Shown here in pieces: positions 35,274-45,087 of a stretch of DNA of 64,000 nucleotides. The notes below the pieces were generated by a model that was not told the DNA's origin, ran no database searches, and was given only the letters and a program-made list of their open reading frames with translations. The stretch comes from Tritrichomonas musculus (Eukaryota > Parabasalia > Tritrichomonadida > Tritrichomonadidae): assembly GCA_039105265.1 (NCBI GenBank), contig JAPFFF010000041.1, positions 1,116,001 through 1,180,000 on the forward strand, read 5' to 3'. The position numbers and the translations under genes are program-made. The stretch's first letter is position 1. Every line of letters begins with the position of its first letter.

Positions 35274-35528
35274 AGTAGTATATACGAGTCGGTTTCCGCT
35301 GGGGCTGGCACCCCACGCGTCAACACGAACTCGTCATAAAAGAAAAAGAAAAAAAAGAAAAGAAAAGAAAAAGAAAAAAAGAAAAGAAAAAGAAAAAAAG
35401 AAAAGAAAAGAAAAAAATATTCTTGTTCTCACTACTGCTCCCCATCAATGAAACGGCACAGGTACCCCACCCCACAACCGCCCATCTATGAAACGGCACA
35501 GGTACCAGCCCCGAGAATCTCGTACCTA
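35274..35528 (+). repeat. Left terminal inverted repeat of element C
   Basis: It begins AGTAGTATATACGAGTCGG and is the reverse complement of 58,087-58,329. It contains a GAAAA-rich microsatellite of roughly 75 bp and two copies, 40 bp apart, of a motif that reads GGTACCTGTGCCGTTTCAT on the other strand. The giant fibre gene stops just inside it (35,526). Confidence 0.92.
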
Positions 35529-38500
35529 TTTCTTCATATATATAGCATCGAAACAAATCATAGAACAGGTATCACAATCTAACTCAATATTATATATATC
35601 ATAAGCACCAGAAGGTGGGTTAGTGTCTTTAAAGTATATTTCATCCAAATATGATTTTATTTGTTGAGGGTCAGACCATTCAGTTGATATAAATCTAATA
35701 AAATGTAGCTTTTGAGTCTTGTCCTTGAATATCAATAAGTACTCCCCATCTGGAACAGGTTCATTATCACCTGTTGGATCATTATCTAAATTATCAATAA
35801 TTATGTGTTTCTCACTTGTAAAATAAGAGAATAGAAAATACCTATTATATTCATCAGTGACATCAGTAAATCCTGTATAATATGCTTTCCATTCACTATC
35901 TGGGTCATTTTTCTCTTCTAATGCAGTTAACCTAGCTTCCATTGCTGCTATAGTATCCTTTAATGTTGCATTCTCTCTCTCTAAATTTGATATTTTGCTA
36001 TTTATTGTTACGATACTAGCAACATGTTCACCTACTAGAATAGCTAAATCTTGTTGAGCTTTAGATGTATTATCTATTTTTGTTTTTACTTCCTCAAGCT
36101 CACTCTTTAATGCATAATTTGACAAATCAACAGGTTCAGGTATATCTTTCTTTAATGCATACTCCTTTAGTACATCATTAACCTCATCAACTGTGGGGTA
36201 TTCATTCATAATAGTAGCTATTGATTCATTATTGTCGTGGGATATCTTTTCAAGTGAGTCTACCTTGTTGTTAAGTGCATCTATATCACATGTATATGCT
36301 ATATCCTTAACCTCAAATGACATTCTCCTAACAGCACTATTTTCTTTAATGGCTATACCAGTAACTCTTACTTGCTGTGGGTTGGCTATAACTATTGTCT
36401 TGCCATTTAAGGTGCATGTTGGGAAGTAATCACTGCCCTCATATTGACTTATAGTACCACCTGCAATAGTAATAGTTATTATACACTCCTCATAGTCGAT
36501 GTCATTAAACTCACTAACCTTCATAACCATTAGCCTTGCCTTAATAGTACCATCTGTAATAACATCTTCAGCTTCAAGGTGTACTTCCTTATTAACAATA
36601 CTACCTACTATATCAATAGTATCATCTCTTCCTAAATCATTCTTATCAACATAGTTATTATTTTCTACTTCCTCATTAACCTCATTTATTTTATCAGCTA
36701 ATAGCCTAAATGCAGGTTTTAATGATTCCCTGAAGTGGTTGCATAAATCAATAGCATCTCGATATGTTGTTATCGTCTTTGAAATGTCTTCAGTTTCATC
36801 AGTATATTCAACAACTACCTTTTCTGCATCACACCAATCAATAATAGGTGTTAAATCAGTTGTAGTTGACCTTCCTATTTTTAATGGAGGTAGGTTGCTT
36901 CCATCACCTAGATGAAACAAAGCATGTTCACCTTGTGATACACCTTCAATAGCAGAATCCACACCAGCCTTTGTAAATGTGAACCCTGTTCGAAATAATG
37001 TAAGACCAACATTAGCTATACTACCTGCAGTTCCTATAACTCCAAATGCTAGTGCTACATTTGATACTATTCTAACCTGGTCTATGTCTTCTTGTAAATG
37101 TTTAGTAATCCTTTTAGTCTCTCCCATTTCTGCATTTAACACATTTACTTTCGAGGTTATGTCCTTAACATCATAACTAACTACATCAAAATTATTGGTT
37201 AATACATTTAAATCACTCCTCATGGTAGTAATATTATCAGCTGTTATAATCTTTGAACTAGTAATATTGTAGTCTGTGTATAAGGTAGTAGCTGCATTAG
37301 GATTTGGTGTTATTTCATAAAACTGTTGGTCTATTATGTACTTAAATGCATTAGTTGATGAATCCCAATTAATTTCATCAATCGGGTCTGTATAATCCTT
37401 CCTCAAATATAATTTTATGTCTCTGGTTTCACCAACATCTAAGCAAAAGCCCCAATCATAGCTAATTGTCTCAATAGTATCAAGAACAGGTATAACATCA
37501 ACAAATACCTCTCCATTCTTTTGTGCATGGAACCCATCAGGTTTGAATGATAACCTTGTTGCTGTAGAAGACTCACCTACATATATATCTAAATATATCT
37601 TTTCAACCAAATCAGTTCTAATTCCTTCAGTACTATCCATCGATATGTATAGAAGAACAGTGCCATAATAACCAGGATGTAATGAGTTTGATAAGCCATC
37701 AGTTAGGTGGTTCTCATATGCACATGTCATATTCCATTCACTACCATCTTTAATAGTTCCATCTTTCATTTCTAGTTTAAATTCATTTTTGTAGTTCTTT
37801 AATAGTGAATGCATTAAACCATTTCCTTCATTAGTAATTATTGCTTCATGCATGTCTGTTTGTTTGACTGTTATCCAACAACCATAACAACTATTGGCTT
37901 TCTTAGTAGGTCGAATATTCCATTTATTAATGACTTTCCCATTAAGATGACCTTTCGCATTATCTCCTGACCAATACCCCTTATTCTCACGACTTTTATC
38001 AGTATTCCATTGTAGGTTCCATGTATTGCCAAAACAATGTTCCTTGAAGACAAAGTTTAATTTATCAGGTATTTCATAGTTATCAGGTACTTCATATACC
38101 ATCTTATAATATTCGTCCTCTCCTATTGTTTCTTCTGTGATGATAGATGGTTTATAAAAGTAGTGAACATCGCTTTTATGGAGTTTTAAAGCATTTTCAG
38201 CTTCAATTATAGAACATTTTATTGCCTTATCTGTTTTTAATGCAGTCGGTTCATATTCATTCATAATACTTAGTTCTCCATTTAAATATAAAGTATAAGG
38301 GTGAAAAGGTAGACTTTTGTCGAATGCTATATAATACCTATCATCTGTTGATGAGTTATCATTGATGGTACAATAATCATTCTCTTTATTGTAGGTAATA
38401 ACTGGACAAACTATTTTACCATTTCTGGATGTTATATAGAACTCTTTTATGTACCGACCTCTTTCATCATATATTACATTCTTTCTTAATACTATCTTGA

Positions 38501-40985
38501 AGATAGGCTTATTCGAATTTAAAAAGGCTTGTTTTTGTAAATCGGGTACAAAGATGCCTAATAGGTTGTATGCAACATCATTAATAGTATTAGATAAAGA
38601 GTATACATCCTTATTAGTAATAACAAATTCAGGTATACCATTTTCTATAGTAAAATCAGAGTCTACAGGTGAGGTACCTCCACTTGGAATAGAATCACAT
38701 ATTATTTTTCCATTTACTTCTAAATCACCCTTTATAATATATTTACCAAGTACTGGTTTAACTGGGTCTAATGATGGAGTATCTTTCGATATTTGAACAC
38801 CATAACATTTTAATACATCCTCGAATTTATCAAACCCTTTGACAAAGTCAGGTATTGCTACTGCGGAAGAGTTATCTGTTTTGGCTTCTTTCGTATTTTC
38901 GATTGATAACGCCATTGGAGATGGGTCATCTTTTGGTTCCCAAACCCATTGCCTTTTATCTTCATTCCAAACTATTTCTCCAAAAACCTGAACAAAACTA
39001 TTTCTTGCACGTACAAGAGCATTTACTGCTGGGGTGTTTTGTGTTCGCCATCTATCTATCCATTCCAAATGTTGTGATAAAATAACCCATTCTTCATGTG
39101 TCATATCCCATATTAAATTGTCAGGAGCATCTAATAATTCATCATGAATCCAATCATCATCTTGGAAGTCATATCCATGTTCTTGCCATTCCTCATCTAC
39201 GATATTCCAAGCTACATATTGACCTAATTCTGCATGATATTCTCTATTACGGTATAACATTTCATTTGTTGGCATATGAAGATATGAATTCTCTTCTGGA
39301 AAGAACACCCATTCTTCATATCTATCACTATACCTGAGATGTCCTCTATGGTCATTTTCAAAGATTGGTATTAATACATCTACTATTGCTTCACTAGCTC
39401 CTTCTCTCCAACCTTCCTCGAAAGGATAATAAATATTTAACATAACCCATTCATCATGAACAACATCCCACATGTAATTTTGAGGTACAGGAGCGTTCCT
39501 ATTTCGTCTCCATCCTGCAGGTCTATCCAAGTTATCATCTCTTTCTCGCCATTCCTCATAGATGATGTCCCAAACATAATTACTATCTTGATTATATAGA
39601 CCGTTCGAACGGTCGCCAATTGGTCTGTAAATTGGTATTTGTTGTTCTTGGTCTTGTTGTTCCATAGCTTGTTTTGCTATATCAGGTATTGCATCCTCAT
39701 ACATAACAACATCAAGCATAGCATCTTGAAATGACTGTACTTGTTCACCAAGATTCAATCTATTTATATTCTCATCAATATCACCTAAATGTTCTTCAAG
39801 ATGTCGATTTTGATTTCTTAGGTAGTTCGTCAATTCATCAATCTCATCTTGCGGGATACCTATGCCACCTCCTCCTTCCTCCTCTTCATGATTGCAATCA
39901 CAGGATTTTATCTGCGATACTTGTCCTATCAAATCATTAATTACAATCATGAGTACTTCGATATTTCGTTGAACGTCATTTAAGTGGTCATTTAAGGTGA
40001 CTGACTTTTGAGTACCATCAATATGAGTAATGGTAATTTTATTATCTGGAGCTTTGGATAGTCGAAATAATTTTAAGGCTTTTGAGATACCTAAACCTAA
40101 TACACTCGAAAACAGCAAATATTGAAGTATTTGAGGAGTGTGTTTGTAATTTTCTAAGTAGTATCTTGTATATATATCAAGGAATTCACATGGGCTACTT
40201 ACTTCAATAATTTGGTCTGCTTCAACCAAGTCTGTACACCCTTTGTATCTATATCCTATTCTTTGTACTGACAATTTATCTAGATTCCAATGGTATTGAG
40301 ATATCCTAGATACGAAATTTTTAAAGTTAGATTCATTAAAAGCCTCATATAAGAATCTCTTTGTTGTCATGTTAGTTCTTTCATTCTTTATGACATTTAT
40401 CAATAAATCTCCCAGGTTCGAATAACCAAACTCAGCTAAAAATGGGTCAGGCTCTGGTGTTGGAAGTGGTACAGGGTCTTGAAGATATCGAATAACCTTT
40501 GTTTGTCCTAGTTGTTCATCTGTTGATATTTGTTCATATCCATCAACAGCACACATCAATTCGGTATACATCTCATGAATAGCCTCACATGTATTAGATT
40601 CTTCTTCAATAAATTCATTTAAGGTATTTACGCAAAGTTCATCTTTTATCAACTCCTTATATGACTCTGCTTTTTCAGGTAGTGAGCCTTCTAATTGGGG
40701 TGTCTTTTCAGGTCCTTTAAATACATATTTTAAATAATTGGCAAATTTGTGTGTAATAGGTACATTGCCGAAACCATCAAGCTTTCCTCCATTTTCGATA
40801 TAATCATTGACTACCCTTTCGTCTACTTCTGCTTTGTTATATAAACAACTAAACGTAGGATAATCATCTGGGTCCTCATTTCTTATAATATCAATATTAC
40901 CTTCATCATTAACACTTATCTCTATATTTTTGTCTTTGAGCTTTTCAGCCTCACTTGATTGCAAAGAATAAAGTTTAATTGACAT
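35526..40985 (-). CDS. Giant (1,819-aa) fibre / spike protein of element C
   Basis: Predicted surface protein of the virion. Residues 1-440 are helical with a hydrophobic stretch (YLLFSSVLGLGISKALKLF). Residues ~470-720 hold about six tryptophan repeats: NYVWDIIYEEWRE, NYMWDVVHDEWVM, RYEEWVFF, YVAWNIVDEEWQE, LIWDMTHEEWVI, IVWNEDKRQWVW. From ~750 the protein matches the element B fibre (EAENALKLHKS; FKEHCFGNTWNLQW), with a coiled coil, a glycine-rich hydrophobic segment, fibre repeats (LKEYALKKDIPEPVDLSNYA) and a tip after ~1,700. The stop lies in the terminal repeat. The frame is fully open. Its ATG is 3 bases from that of the divergent gene. Confidence 0.85.
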   Translation of the reverse strand: MSIKLYSLQSSEAEKLKDKNIEISVNDEGNIDIIRNEDPDDYPTFSCLYNKAEVDERVVNDYIENGGKLDGFGNVPITHKFANYLKYVFKGPEKTPQLEGSLPEKAESYKELIKDELCVNTLNEFIEEESNTCEAIHEMYTELMCAVDGYEQISTDEQLGQTKVIRYLQDPVPLPTPEPDPFLAEFGYSNLGDLLINVIKNERTNMTTKRFLYEAFNESNFKNFVSRISQYHWNLDKLSVQRIGYRYKGCTDLVEADQIIEVSSPCEFLDIYTRYYLENYKHTPQILQYLLFSSVLGLGISKALKLFRLSKAPDNKITITHIDGTQKSVTLNDHLNDVQRNIEVLMIVINDLIGQVSQIKSCDCNHEEEEGGGGIGIPQDEIDELTNYLRNQNRHLEEHLGDIDENINRLNLGEQVQSFQDAMLDVVMYEDAIPDIAKQAMEQQDQEQQIPIYRPIGDRSNGLYNQDSNYVWDIIYEEWRERDDNLDRPAGWRRNRNAPVPQNYMWDVVHDEWVMLNIYYPFEEGWREGASEAIVDVLIPIFENDHRGHLRYSDRYEEWVFFPEENSYLHMPTNEMLYRNREYHAELGQYVAWNIVDEEWQEHGYDFQDDDWIHDELLDAPDNLIWDMTHEEWVILSQHLEWIDRWRTQNTPAVNALVRARNSFVQVFGEIVWNEDKRQWVWEPKDDPSPMALSIENTKEAKTDNSSAVAIPDFVKGFDKFEDVLKCYGVQISKDTPSLDPVKPVLGKYIIKGDLEVNGKIICDSIPSGGTSPVDSDFTIENGIPEFVITNKDVYSLSNTINDVAYNLLGIFVPDLQKQAFLNSNKPIFKIVLRKNVIYDERGRYIKEFYITSRNGKIVCPVITYNKENDYCTINDNSSTDDRYYIAFDKSLPFHPYTLYLNGELSIMNEYEPTALKTDKAIKCSIIEAENALKLHKSDVHYFYKPSIITEETIGEDEYYKMVYEVPDNYEIPDKLNFVFKEHCFGNTWNLQWNTDKSRENKGYWSGDNAKGHLNGKVINKWNIRPTKKANSCYGCWITVKQTDMHEAIITNEGNGLMHSLLKNYKNEFKLEMKDGTIKDGSEWNMTCAYENHLTDGLSNSLHPGYYGTVLLYISMDSTEGIRTDLVEKIYLDIYVGESSTATRLSFKPDGFHAQKNGEVFVDVIPVLDTIETISYDWGFCLDVGETRDIKLYLRKDYTDPIDEINWDSSTNAFKYIIDQQFYEITPNPNAATTLYTDYNITSSKIITADNITTMRSDLNVLTNNFDVVSYDVKDITSKVNVLNAEMGETKRITKHLQEDIDQVRIVSNVALAFGVIGTAGSIANVGLTLFRTGFTFTKAGVDSAIEGVSQGEHALFHLGDGSNLPPLKIGRSTTTDLTPIIDWCDAEKVVVEYTDETEDISKTITTYRDAIDLCNHFRESLKPAFRLLADKINEVNEEVENNNYVDKNDLGRDDTIDIVGSIVNKEVHLEAEDVITDGTIKARLMVMKVSEFNDIDYEECIITITIAGGTISQYEGSDYFPTCTLNGKTIVIANPQQVRVTGIAIKENSAVRRMSFEVKDIAYTCDIDALNNKVDSLEKISHDNNESIATIMNEYPTVDEVNDVLKEYALKKDIPEPVDLSNYALKSELEEVKTKIDNTSKAQQDLAILVGEHVASIVTINSKISNLERENATLKDTIAAMEARLTALEEKNDPDSEWKAYYTGFTDVTDEYNRYFLFSYFTSEKHIIIDNLDNDPTGDNEPVPDGEYLLIFKDKTQKLHFIRFISTEWSDPQQIKSYLDEIYFKDTNPPSGAYDIYNIELDCDTCSMICFDAIYMKK

Positions 40986-40988
40986 TTT

Positions 40989-41738
40989 ATGAATTATAAA
41001 ATGTTAGTATCAGTGCAGAGTACAAATGCTGATGAATATAATAAGGTATCTATCAATTTGGATATACCATGGAAGTGTAAATATATTAAATATTTTGTAT
41101 CTTCAATTAATACAATAAGTAATATTATGTTGAGTACGAAAGATGATTATATAGAGTTTACACATAACAGTATTCCATTCAAGCTTAAATTCGAAGATAG
41201 ATATAATTATACCATCAAGCAAATAGAAGCAGTTTTAAATCCGCTTGCGGAGGTATCTTTTAAATATAATGATACTACTCGTACATTTACAATAAAGACA
41301 CAAACACCGTTAACAATAACCTCTATTTCCCATAGGGCTGCTTTATTAACTGGTTTATATAATACTTCATTGCCTATTGTGTTACCATCAAATGCAACAT
41401 ATAATATTAAAGACATCCCAATATTAAATCATACTAAGTTGTATCTAGTATCTCTACAAGGTAATGCCATATACTCGAATATAGGTGAACAACAATATAC
41501 ACCTTCAGTCATTGGTAGTATAAATACATTCACTTTAGATAATAAACCACTTATATATGATTTCGAAACTGAAAGTAAACCATTAAAAATAAAAACATAT
41601 ACAGATTCATTAAAGTTTTTAGAATTAAGTTTAGTAGATTTTCAATACCAGCCGATATTGTTAAAAAGTCCTTTGTTCATAACTATCAAAATTAAACCAT
41701 CTAACTCGACTGATGTCAATGATGTGTTAACTACGTAA
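40989..41738 (+). CDS. 249-aa strand-rich minor capsid / penton candidate of element C
   Basis: The protein is almost entirely predicted beta strands: MLVSVQSTNADEYNKVSINL at the start, YTIKQIEAVLNPLAEVSFKY, then LSLVDFQYQPILLKSPLFIT with terminal ITIKIKPSNS. Length and strand pattern fit a single jelly roll (penton) or fibre-attachment protein. It is divergent from the giant fibre with only three bases between the two ATGs and convergent with POLB (8-bp overlap of ends). A role at the vertex next to the fibre is a reasonable inference. Confidence 0.6.
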   Translation: MNYKMLVSVQSTNADEYNKVSINLDIPWKCKYIKYFVSSINTISNIMLSTKDDYIEFTHNSIPFKLKFEDRYNYTIKQIEAVLNPLAEVSFKYNDTTRTFTIKTQTPLTITSISHRAALLTGLYNTSLPIVLPSNATYNIKDIPILNHTKLYLVSLQGNAIYSNIGEQQYTPSVIGSINTFTLDNKPLIYDFETESKPLKIKTYTDSLKFLELSLVDFQYQPILLKSPLFITIKIKPSNSTDVNDVLTT

Positions 41739-44700
41739 ACCTAAGAGTACGTGCAAATTTGGGTAGGTTGGTTTGTTGAAATGTCTTTGACTTCCTGAAT
41801 GCATTCGAACCATCCAACAAATCAAATGTCATGCTTTCTCCTTCATGCATTCTTTCAAAAAGCTCTTCAACTGAGATATCCATCCTTTTGCACTTGTTGA
41901 GAATAACTTGTTTTGGAATTCCTTTGAGTCTAATATGATATCCTTCATTTCCTTGTTCATCAACCAAGATATCGAGGTAGCTCTTTTTACCAAGTGCAAT
42001 GAGTTTTCTTGAGTGTATTTCTCCCTGACTACCTTGGAACTCATCAAAGTCATTATGAAACTGACACATATTTTTTCCAATAAGAGGTTGATGATACTTG
42101 AACTGGAATAAGTCAGCTATCCTTGGTACATCTTTTTCAAGTACATGCATACTATCAGTATCTTGATAAAAGATAGGTATACCTGCTTGCTCAGCTGTAG
42201 CCATAACCCTGTTCATTAAGTGCTTACTCCAAGAGAGAACGCTTGCACCAAATTGAGGTAGGTTGAAATGGTCATTAATTGGTTTCAACTTCTTGACATA
42301 GCACTTATCAATATTAGCATCTTCAACAACCTCCTTGATAAAGTTGTAGTTCCTCCAGAGGTACTTGTATAGTTGGCTTTTTGGTACTGTCTTGGTTTCA
42401 GTCTTTGTTGCTTTCAATATTGACTTGCCATATATGGAGTTGAGGAGGAGCTTTATTGTTTGTTCAAGAGGGTTCTTTTGCTTTTTATAACTTGCCCTGA
42501 GATTAAAGAGCTTCTCAATGAACTCATTGATTTTCTTGTTAAATCCTTCATCAAAGTAATAGCCACGTATTAACTCATATTCAACATCATAAAATTCGAA
42601 CAAGTCCATGAGACCTACTTTATCGATATAATAATGGTCAACAAGGAAATTGCCGAATATTTTACTACCTGCTTCATTCCTTGTAAATACTTGTCCAAAT
42701 TTATATGGCTCTTTTGATTTACATTCGAGTTTCTTGATGTTGACTTCGATAAAGAATGTATCATATTGCATAAGTTGTTCATGTGTTGTACCTTGTGATA
42801 TTACTTTAGGTCTTCCTAATGGTATACCATCCATAACATACATTGCAGATGGATATAAGCTAACTGCATCAAAGTCTTGTATCTTTCCTTCGATGTATTG
42901 CTTTTCATTACCTGCTGTCATTGTTCTTCCACCAGAGACACATCGTTGTATGAAGTCTTGACACTTACCTGATAGTTCATAACATCCATCAAAGCAACCA
43001 TATTTCTTGGCAAAGCAGTATCCAATAGCACTTATAGATATAAAATCATGAACACCATACATATCTGTCTTTGTCTCTTTAAAGACTGCTTTCAGGTCTT
43101 CATTAAATTTTTCCATTCCCTTCATCAAAACAATACAGTCCTTGAAACAATAGAAGATGGCATATTTAATGATGTCGATTTTGCCATCATTATAGCAATT
43201 TGCGATTTTTGCATTTTCGATAATCTGCTTGCAGTTTGCATCAAGTTGTGCTTTCGATAACTTATCTGCATTTTCATCGATGTATTGCTGTTGGAACTCA
43301 GTAGCATCAACAATTCTTCTTTGAATGTTCTCTTGTGTATATAGCTTATATGCCATGACTTCCTTGTGAACATTGAGGTTGAACATTGTAGCAAATTTAC
43401 TTAATGCTTGAGGTATTATACTATATGAGTTCCTGAATGTTAATCGCTTTTTGACTTTCCTTGTACCTTCTTCGAATAATGTCATGATGATTTGCAACAC
43501 AGTTCCACTTCGTTCTGTTATCTGTGTATCCCATCCAGGTGTGTTAATGAAAAAACATGCATCATACTTGAGGTTATGAAAATATGTTAATGAGCCACTC
43601 CATAAATAATTCAAGAGCTTCTGTCCACAATCTTCACCTTGAATAGATATTTTATGTATGTTGGCTCCATCTCGAAAGATCGTACAATTGAGATATGGTA
43701 TATGTGGACTGACTGTCGAGTTTGTTTCGAAGTCACTATAATAAATCCTTGACCATGTATTTTGTTTCTTTTTATTATTCTCAATGAGTCTTGTACTATG
43801 TTCTGCATTATATTCGAGACTTACATAGTCATTAACATGTTCATATTCAGTTGTGTTGATAATATCCATTTCGCATGCTTTGATTTCTTCAAATAGATGT
43901 AACTCAAACATCTTTTGGAAAAAGGTTATTGGTTTGATTCCTTCATGTTTATAGTCTTTGACAGTCTTTCCATTTTTCTCCAATCTTGCTATCATACATC
44001 TTTTGTCAAAAGGCATATATGCAAATGTTCTATCAAGTTCTTCATAGTGTTGAAGGTAGAATAATGTACAAGGTATTTTCCTGTTGAGCATATAATGGTC
44101 TTTGAACAATATCAGGTTAACTTCTCTTTTAAAATCAACAGACCATTTTTTCTTTCTGGTGTTGATTCTTGTTTCATACTTGTATTTATCAGGTTGTTCA
44201 ACAATTCTAATGATACTAAAATTGCACTTGAACTTTTTAGCTACTTCTTCTATCTTGTTATTAGGTATGGCTCTTGTTTGAACAAAAAATCGTAAGTCAT
44301 CTATTTCATCATCAGTGAACACACCTGATTGTATACAAGCATATACAAAACAATTATCTCTGTAGTTCTCTTTCCTTACCTCATGAAAGATTTGGTATGT
44401 AGATAAGTCTATAGGTGATAGATTGATGTATGGGAAAAAACTACCTTCTGGTGTATTTCGATAGTCTTCATCAATTTCGACTTCATCATCATAGATTTCA
44501 TGAGTATCCATATCTTGCATCTTGGTTCTAAAATGAACACCATCATTTGTTTTGTTCATGTCAATAAATTGTACCTCATATCGAACTGGAATGAACATGT
44601 TTGAGATATATGGATTAGTGTCTGATTGGTCTTCACTTAAATCAAGTTCTCCTGTTATATGTCCTAATGTACTTTCGATGTTGTGCTTATCACTGAGTGT

Positions 44701-45006
44701 GAAGTACTTATAAGTTCCATCAAGTGCAATTGCTTTAACAATAGGTCTTCCAACATTTTTCTTTTTATGTATCTGTCGTAGTGCTTCCGTAAATGCGTAC
44801 CTCTTATCTTCATCTTGATTGATGTCTGTAGCAAAACCAATACCTTGTCCTGCAGGAATCATGAGCTTCCTCATTTCTTCTTTAAATTTGTCTTTCTTTT
44901 GGTATTGTTTTGCACGTCGATTATATTCACGACGAAACTGTGATTTTGTATCAGCATAGACATCTCCAATAGCATCTAAAAAATTATCTTCAATGTCCTT
45001 GTTCAT
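41731..45006 (-). CDS. POLB: Protein-primed-type DNA polymerase B of element C
   Basis: Replicates the element DNA. The ATG at 45,006 (1,091 aa) follows the Inr TCACTTTT. Residues ~1-320 include a cysteine-protease-like module (NCFVYACIQSG, Cys ~219; LILFKDHYML, His ~304). The exonuclease has YYSDFETNST (~424), YFHNLKYDACFF and YCFKDCIVLM. Polymerase motifs are A FDAVSLYPSAM (~712), B LLLNSIYGKS (~857) and C YQDTDSMHV (~949). All key acids are present. The region between A and B is long, as in protein-primed POLB with TPR1/TPR2 insertions. The frame is open. Confidence 0.93.
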   Translation of the reverse strand: MNKDIEDNFLDAIGDVYADTKSQFRREYNRRAKQYQKKDKFKEEMRKLMIPAGQGIGFATDINQDEDKRYAFTEALRQIHKKKNVGRPIVKAIALDGTYKYFTLSDKHNIESTLGHITGELDLSEDQSDTNPYISNMFIPVRYEVQFIDMNKTNDGVHFRTKMQDMDTHEIYDDEVEIDEDYRNTPEGSFFPYINLSPIDLSTYQIFHEVRKENYRDNCFVYACIQSGVFTDDEIDDLRFFVQTRAIPNNKIEEVAKKFKCNFSIIRIVEQPDKYKYETRINTRKKKWSVDFKREVNLILFKDHYMLNRKIPCTLFYLQHYEELDRTFAYMPFDKRCMIARLEKNGKTVKDYKHEGIKPITFFQKMFELHLFEEIKACEMDIINTTEYEHVNDYVSLEYNAEHSTRLIENNKKKQNTWSRIYYSDFETNSTVSPHIPYLNCTIFRDGANIHKISIQGEDCGQKLLNYLWSGSLTYFHNLKYDACFFINTPGWDTQITERSGTVLQIIMTLFEEGTRKVKKRLTFRNSYSIIPQALSKFATMFNLNVHKEVMAYKLYTQENIQRRIVDATEFQQQYIDENADKLSKAQLDANCKQIIENAKIANCYNDGKIDIIKYAIFYCFKDCIVLMKGMEKFNEDLKAVFKETKTDMYGVHDFISISAIGYCFAKKYGCFDGCYELSGKCQDFIQRCVSGGRTMTAGNEKQYIEGKIQDFDAVSLYPSAMYVMDGIPLGRPKVISQGTTHEQLMQYDTFFIEVNIKKLECKSKEPYKFGQVFTRNEAGSKIFGNFLVDHYYIDKVGLMDLFEFYDVEYELIRGYYFDEGFNKKINEFIEKLFNLRASYKKQKNPLEQTIKLLLNSIYGKSILKATKTETKTVPKSQLYKYLWRNYNFIKEVVEDANIDKCYVKKLKPINDHFNLPQFGASVLSWSKHLMNRVMATAEQAGIPIFYQDTDSMHVLEKDVPRIADLFQFKYHQPLIGKNMCQFHNDFDEFQGSQGEIHSRKLIALGKKSYLDILVDEQGNEGYHIRLKGIPKQVILNKCKRMDISVEELFERMHEGESMTFDLLDGSNAFRKSKTFQQTNLPKFARTLRFT

Positions 45007-45020
45007 GTTTAACCTAAAAT

Positions 45021-45028
45021 AAAAGTGA
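45021..45028 (-). promoter_or_regulatory. Trichomonad Inr (TCACTTTT) of POLB
   Basis: A perfect TCAYWWTY match, 14 bases before the ATG at 45,006. It supports that start. Confidence 0.65.
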
Positions 45029-45087
45029 AACGATAAAAATAAAAACAAAGAAAAAGTTAAAAAATTATTTTTTAGTTATGACCTATC

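Noticed and set aside
35287-35316. Longer start for the gene half at 35,062, reading into the terminal repeat
   Set aside because: The codon there is GTG and the added residues come from the terminal repeat of element C; the same artefact appears at the right repeat.
41207-41416. Minus-strand open frame inside the penton candidate
   Set aside because: Shadow frame without start context or homology to neighbours.
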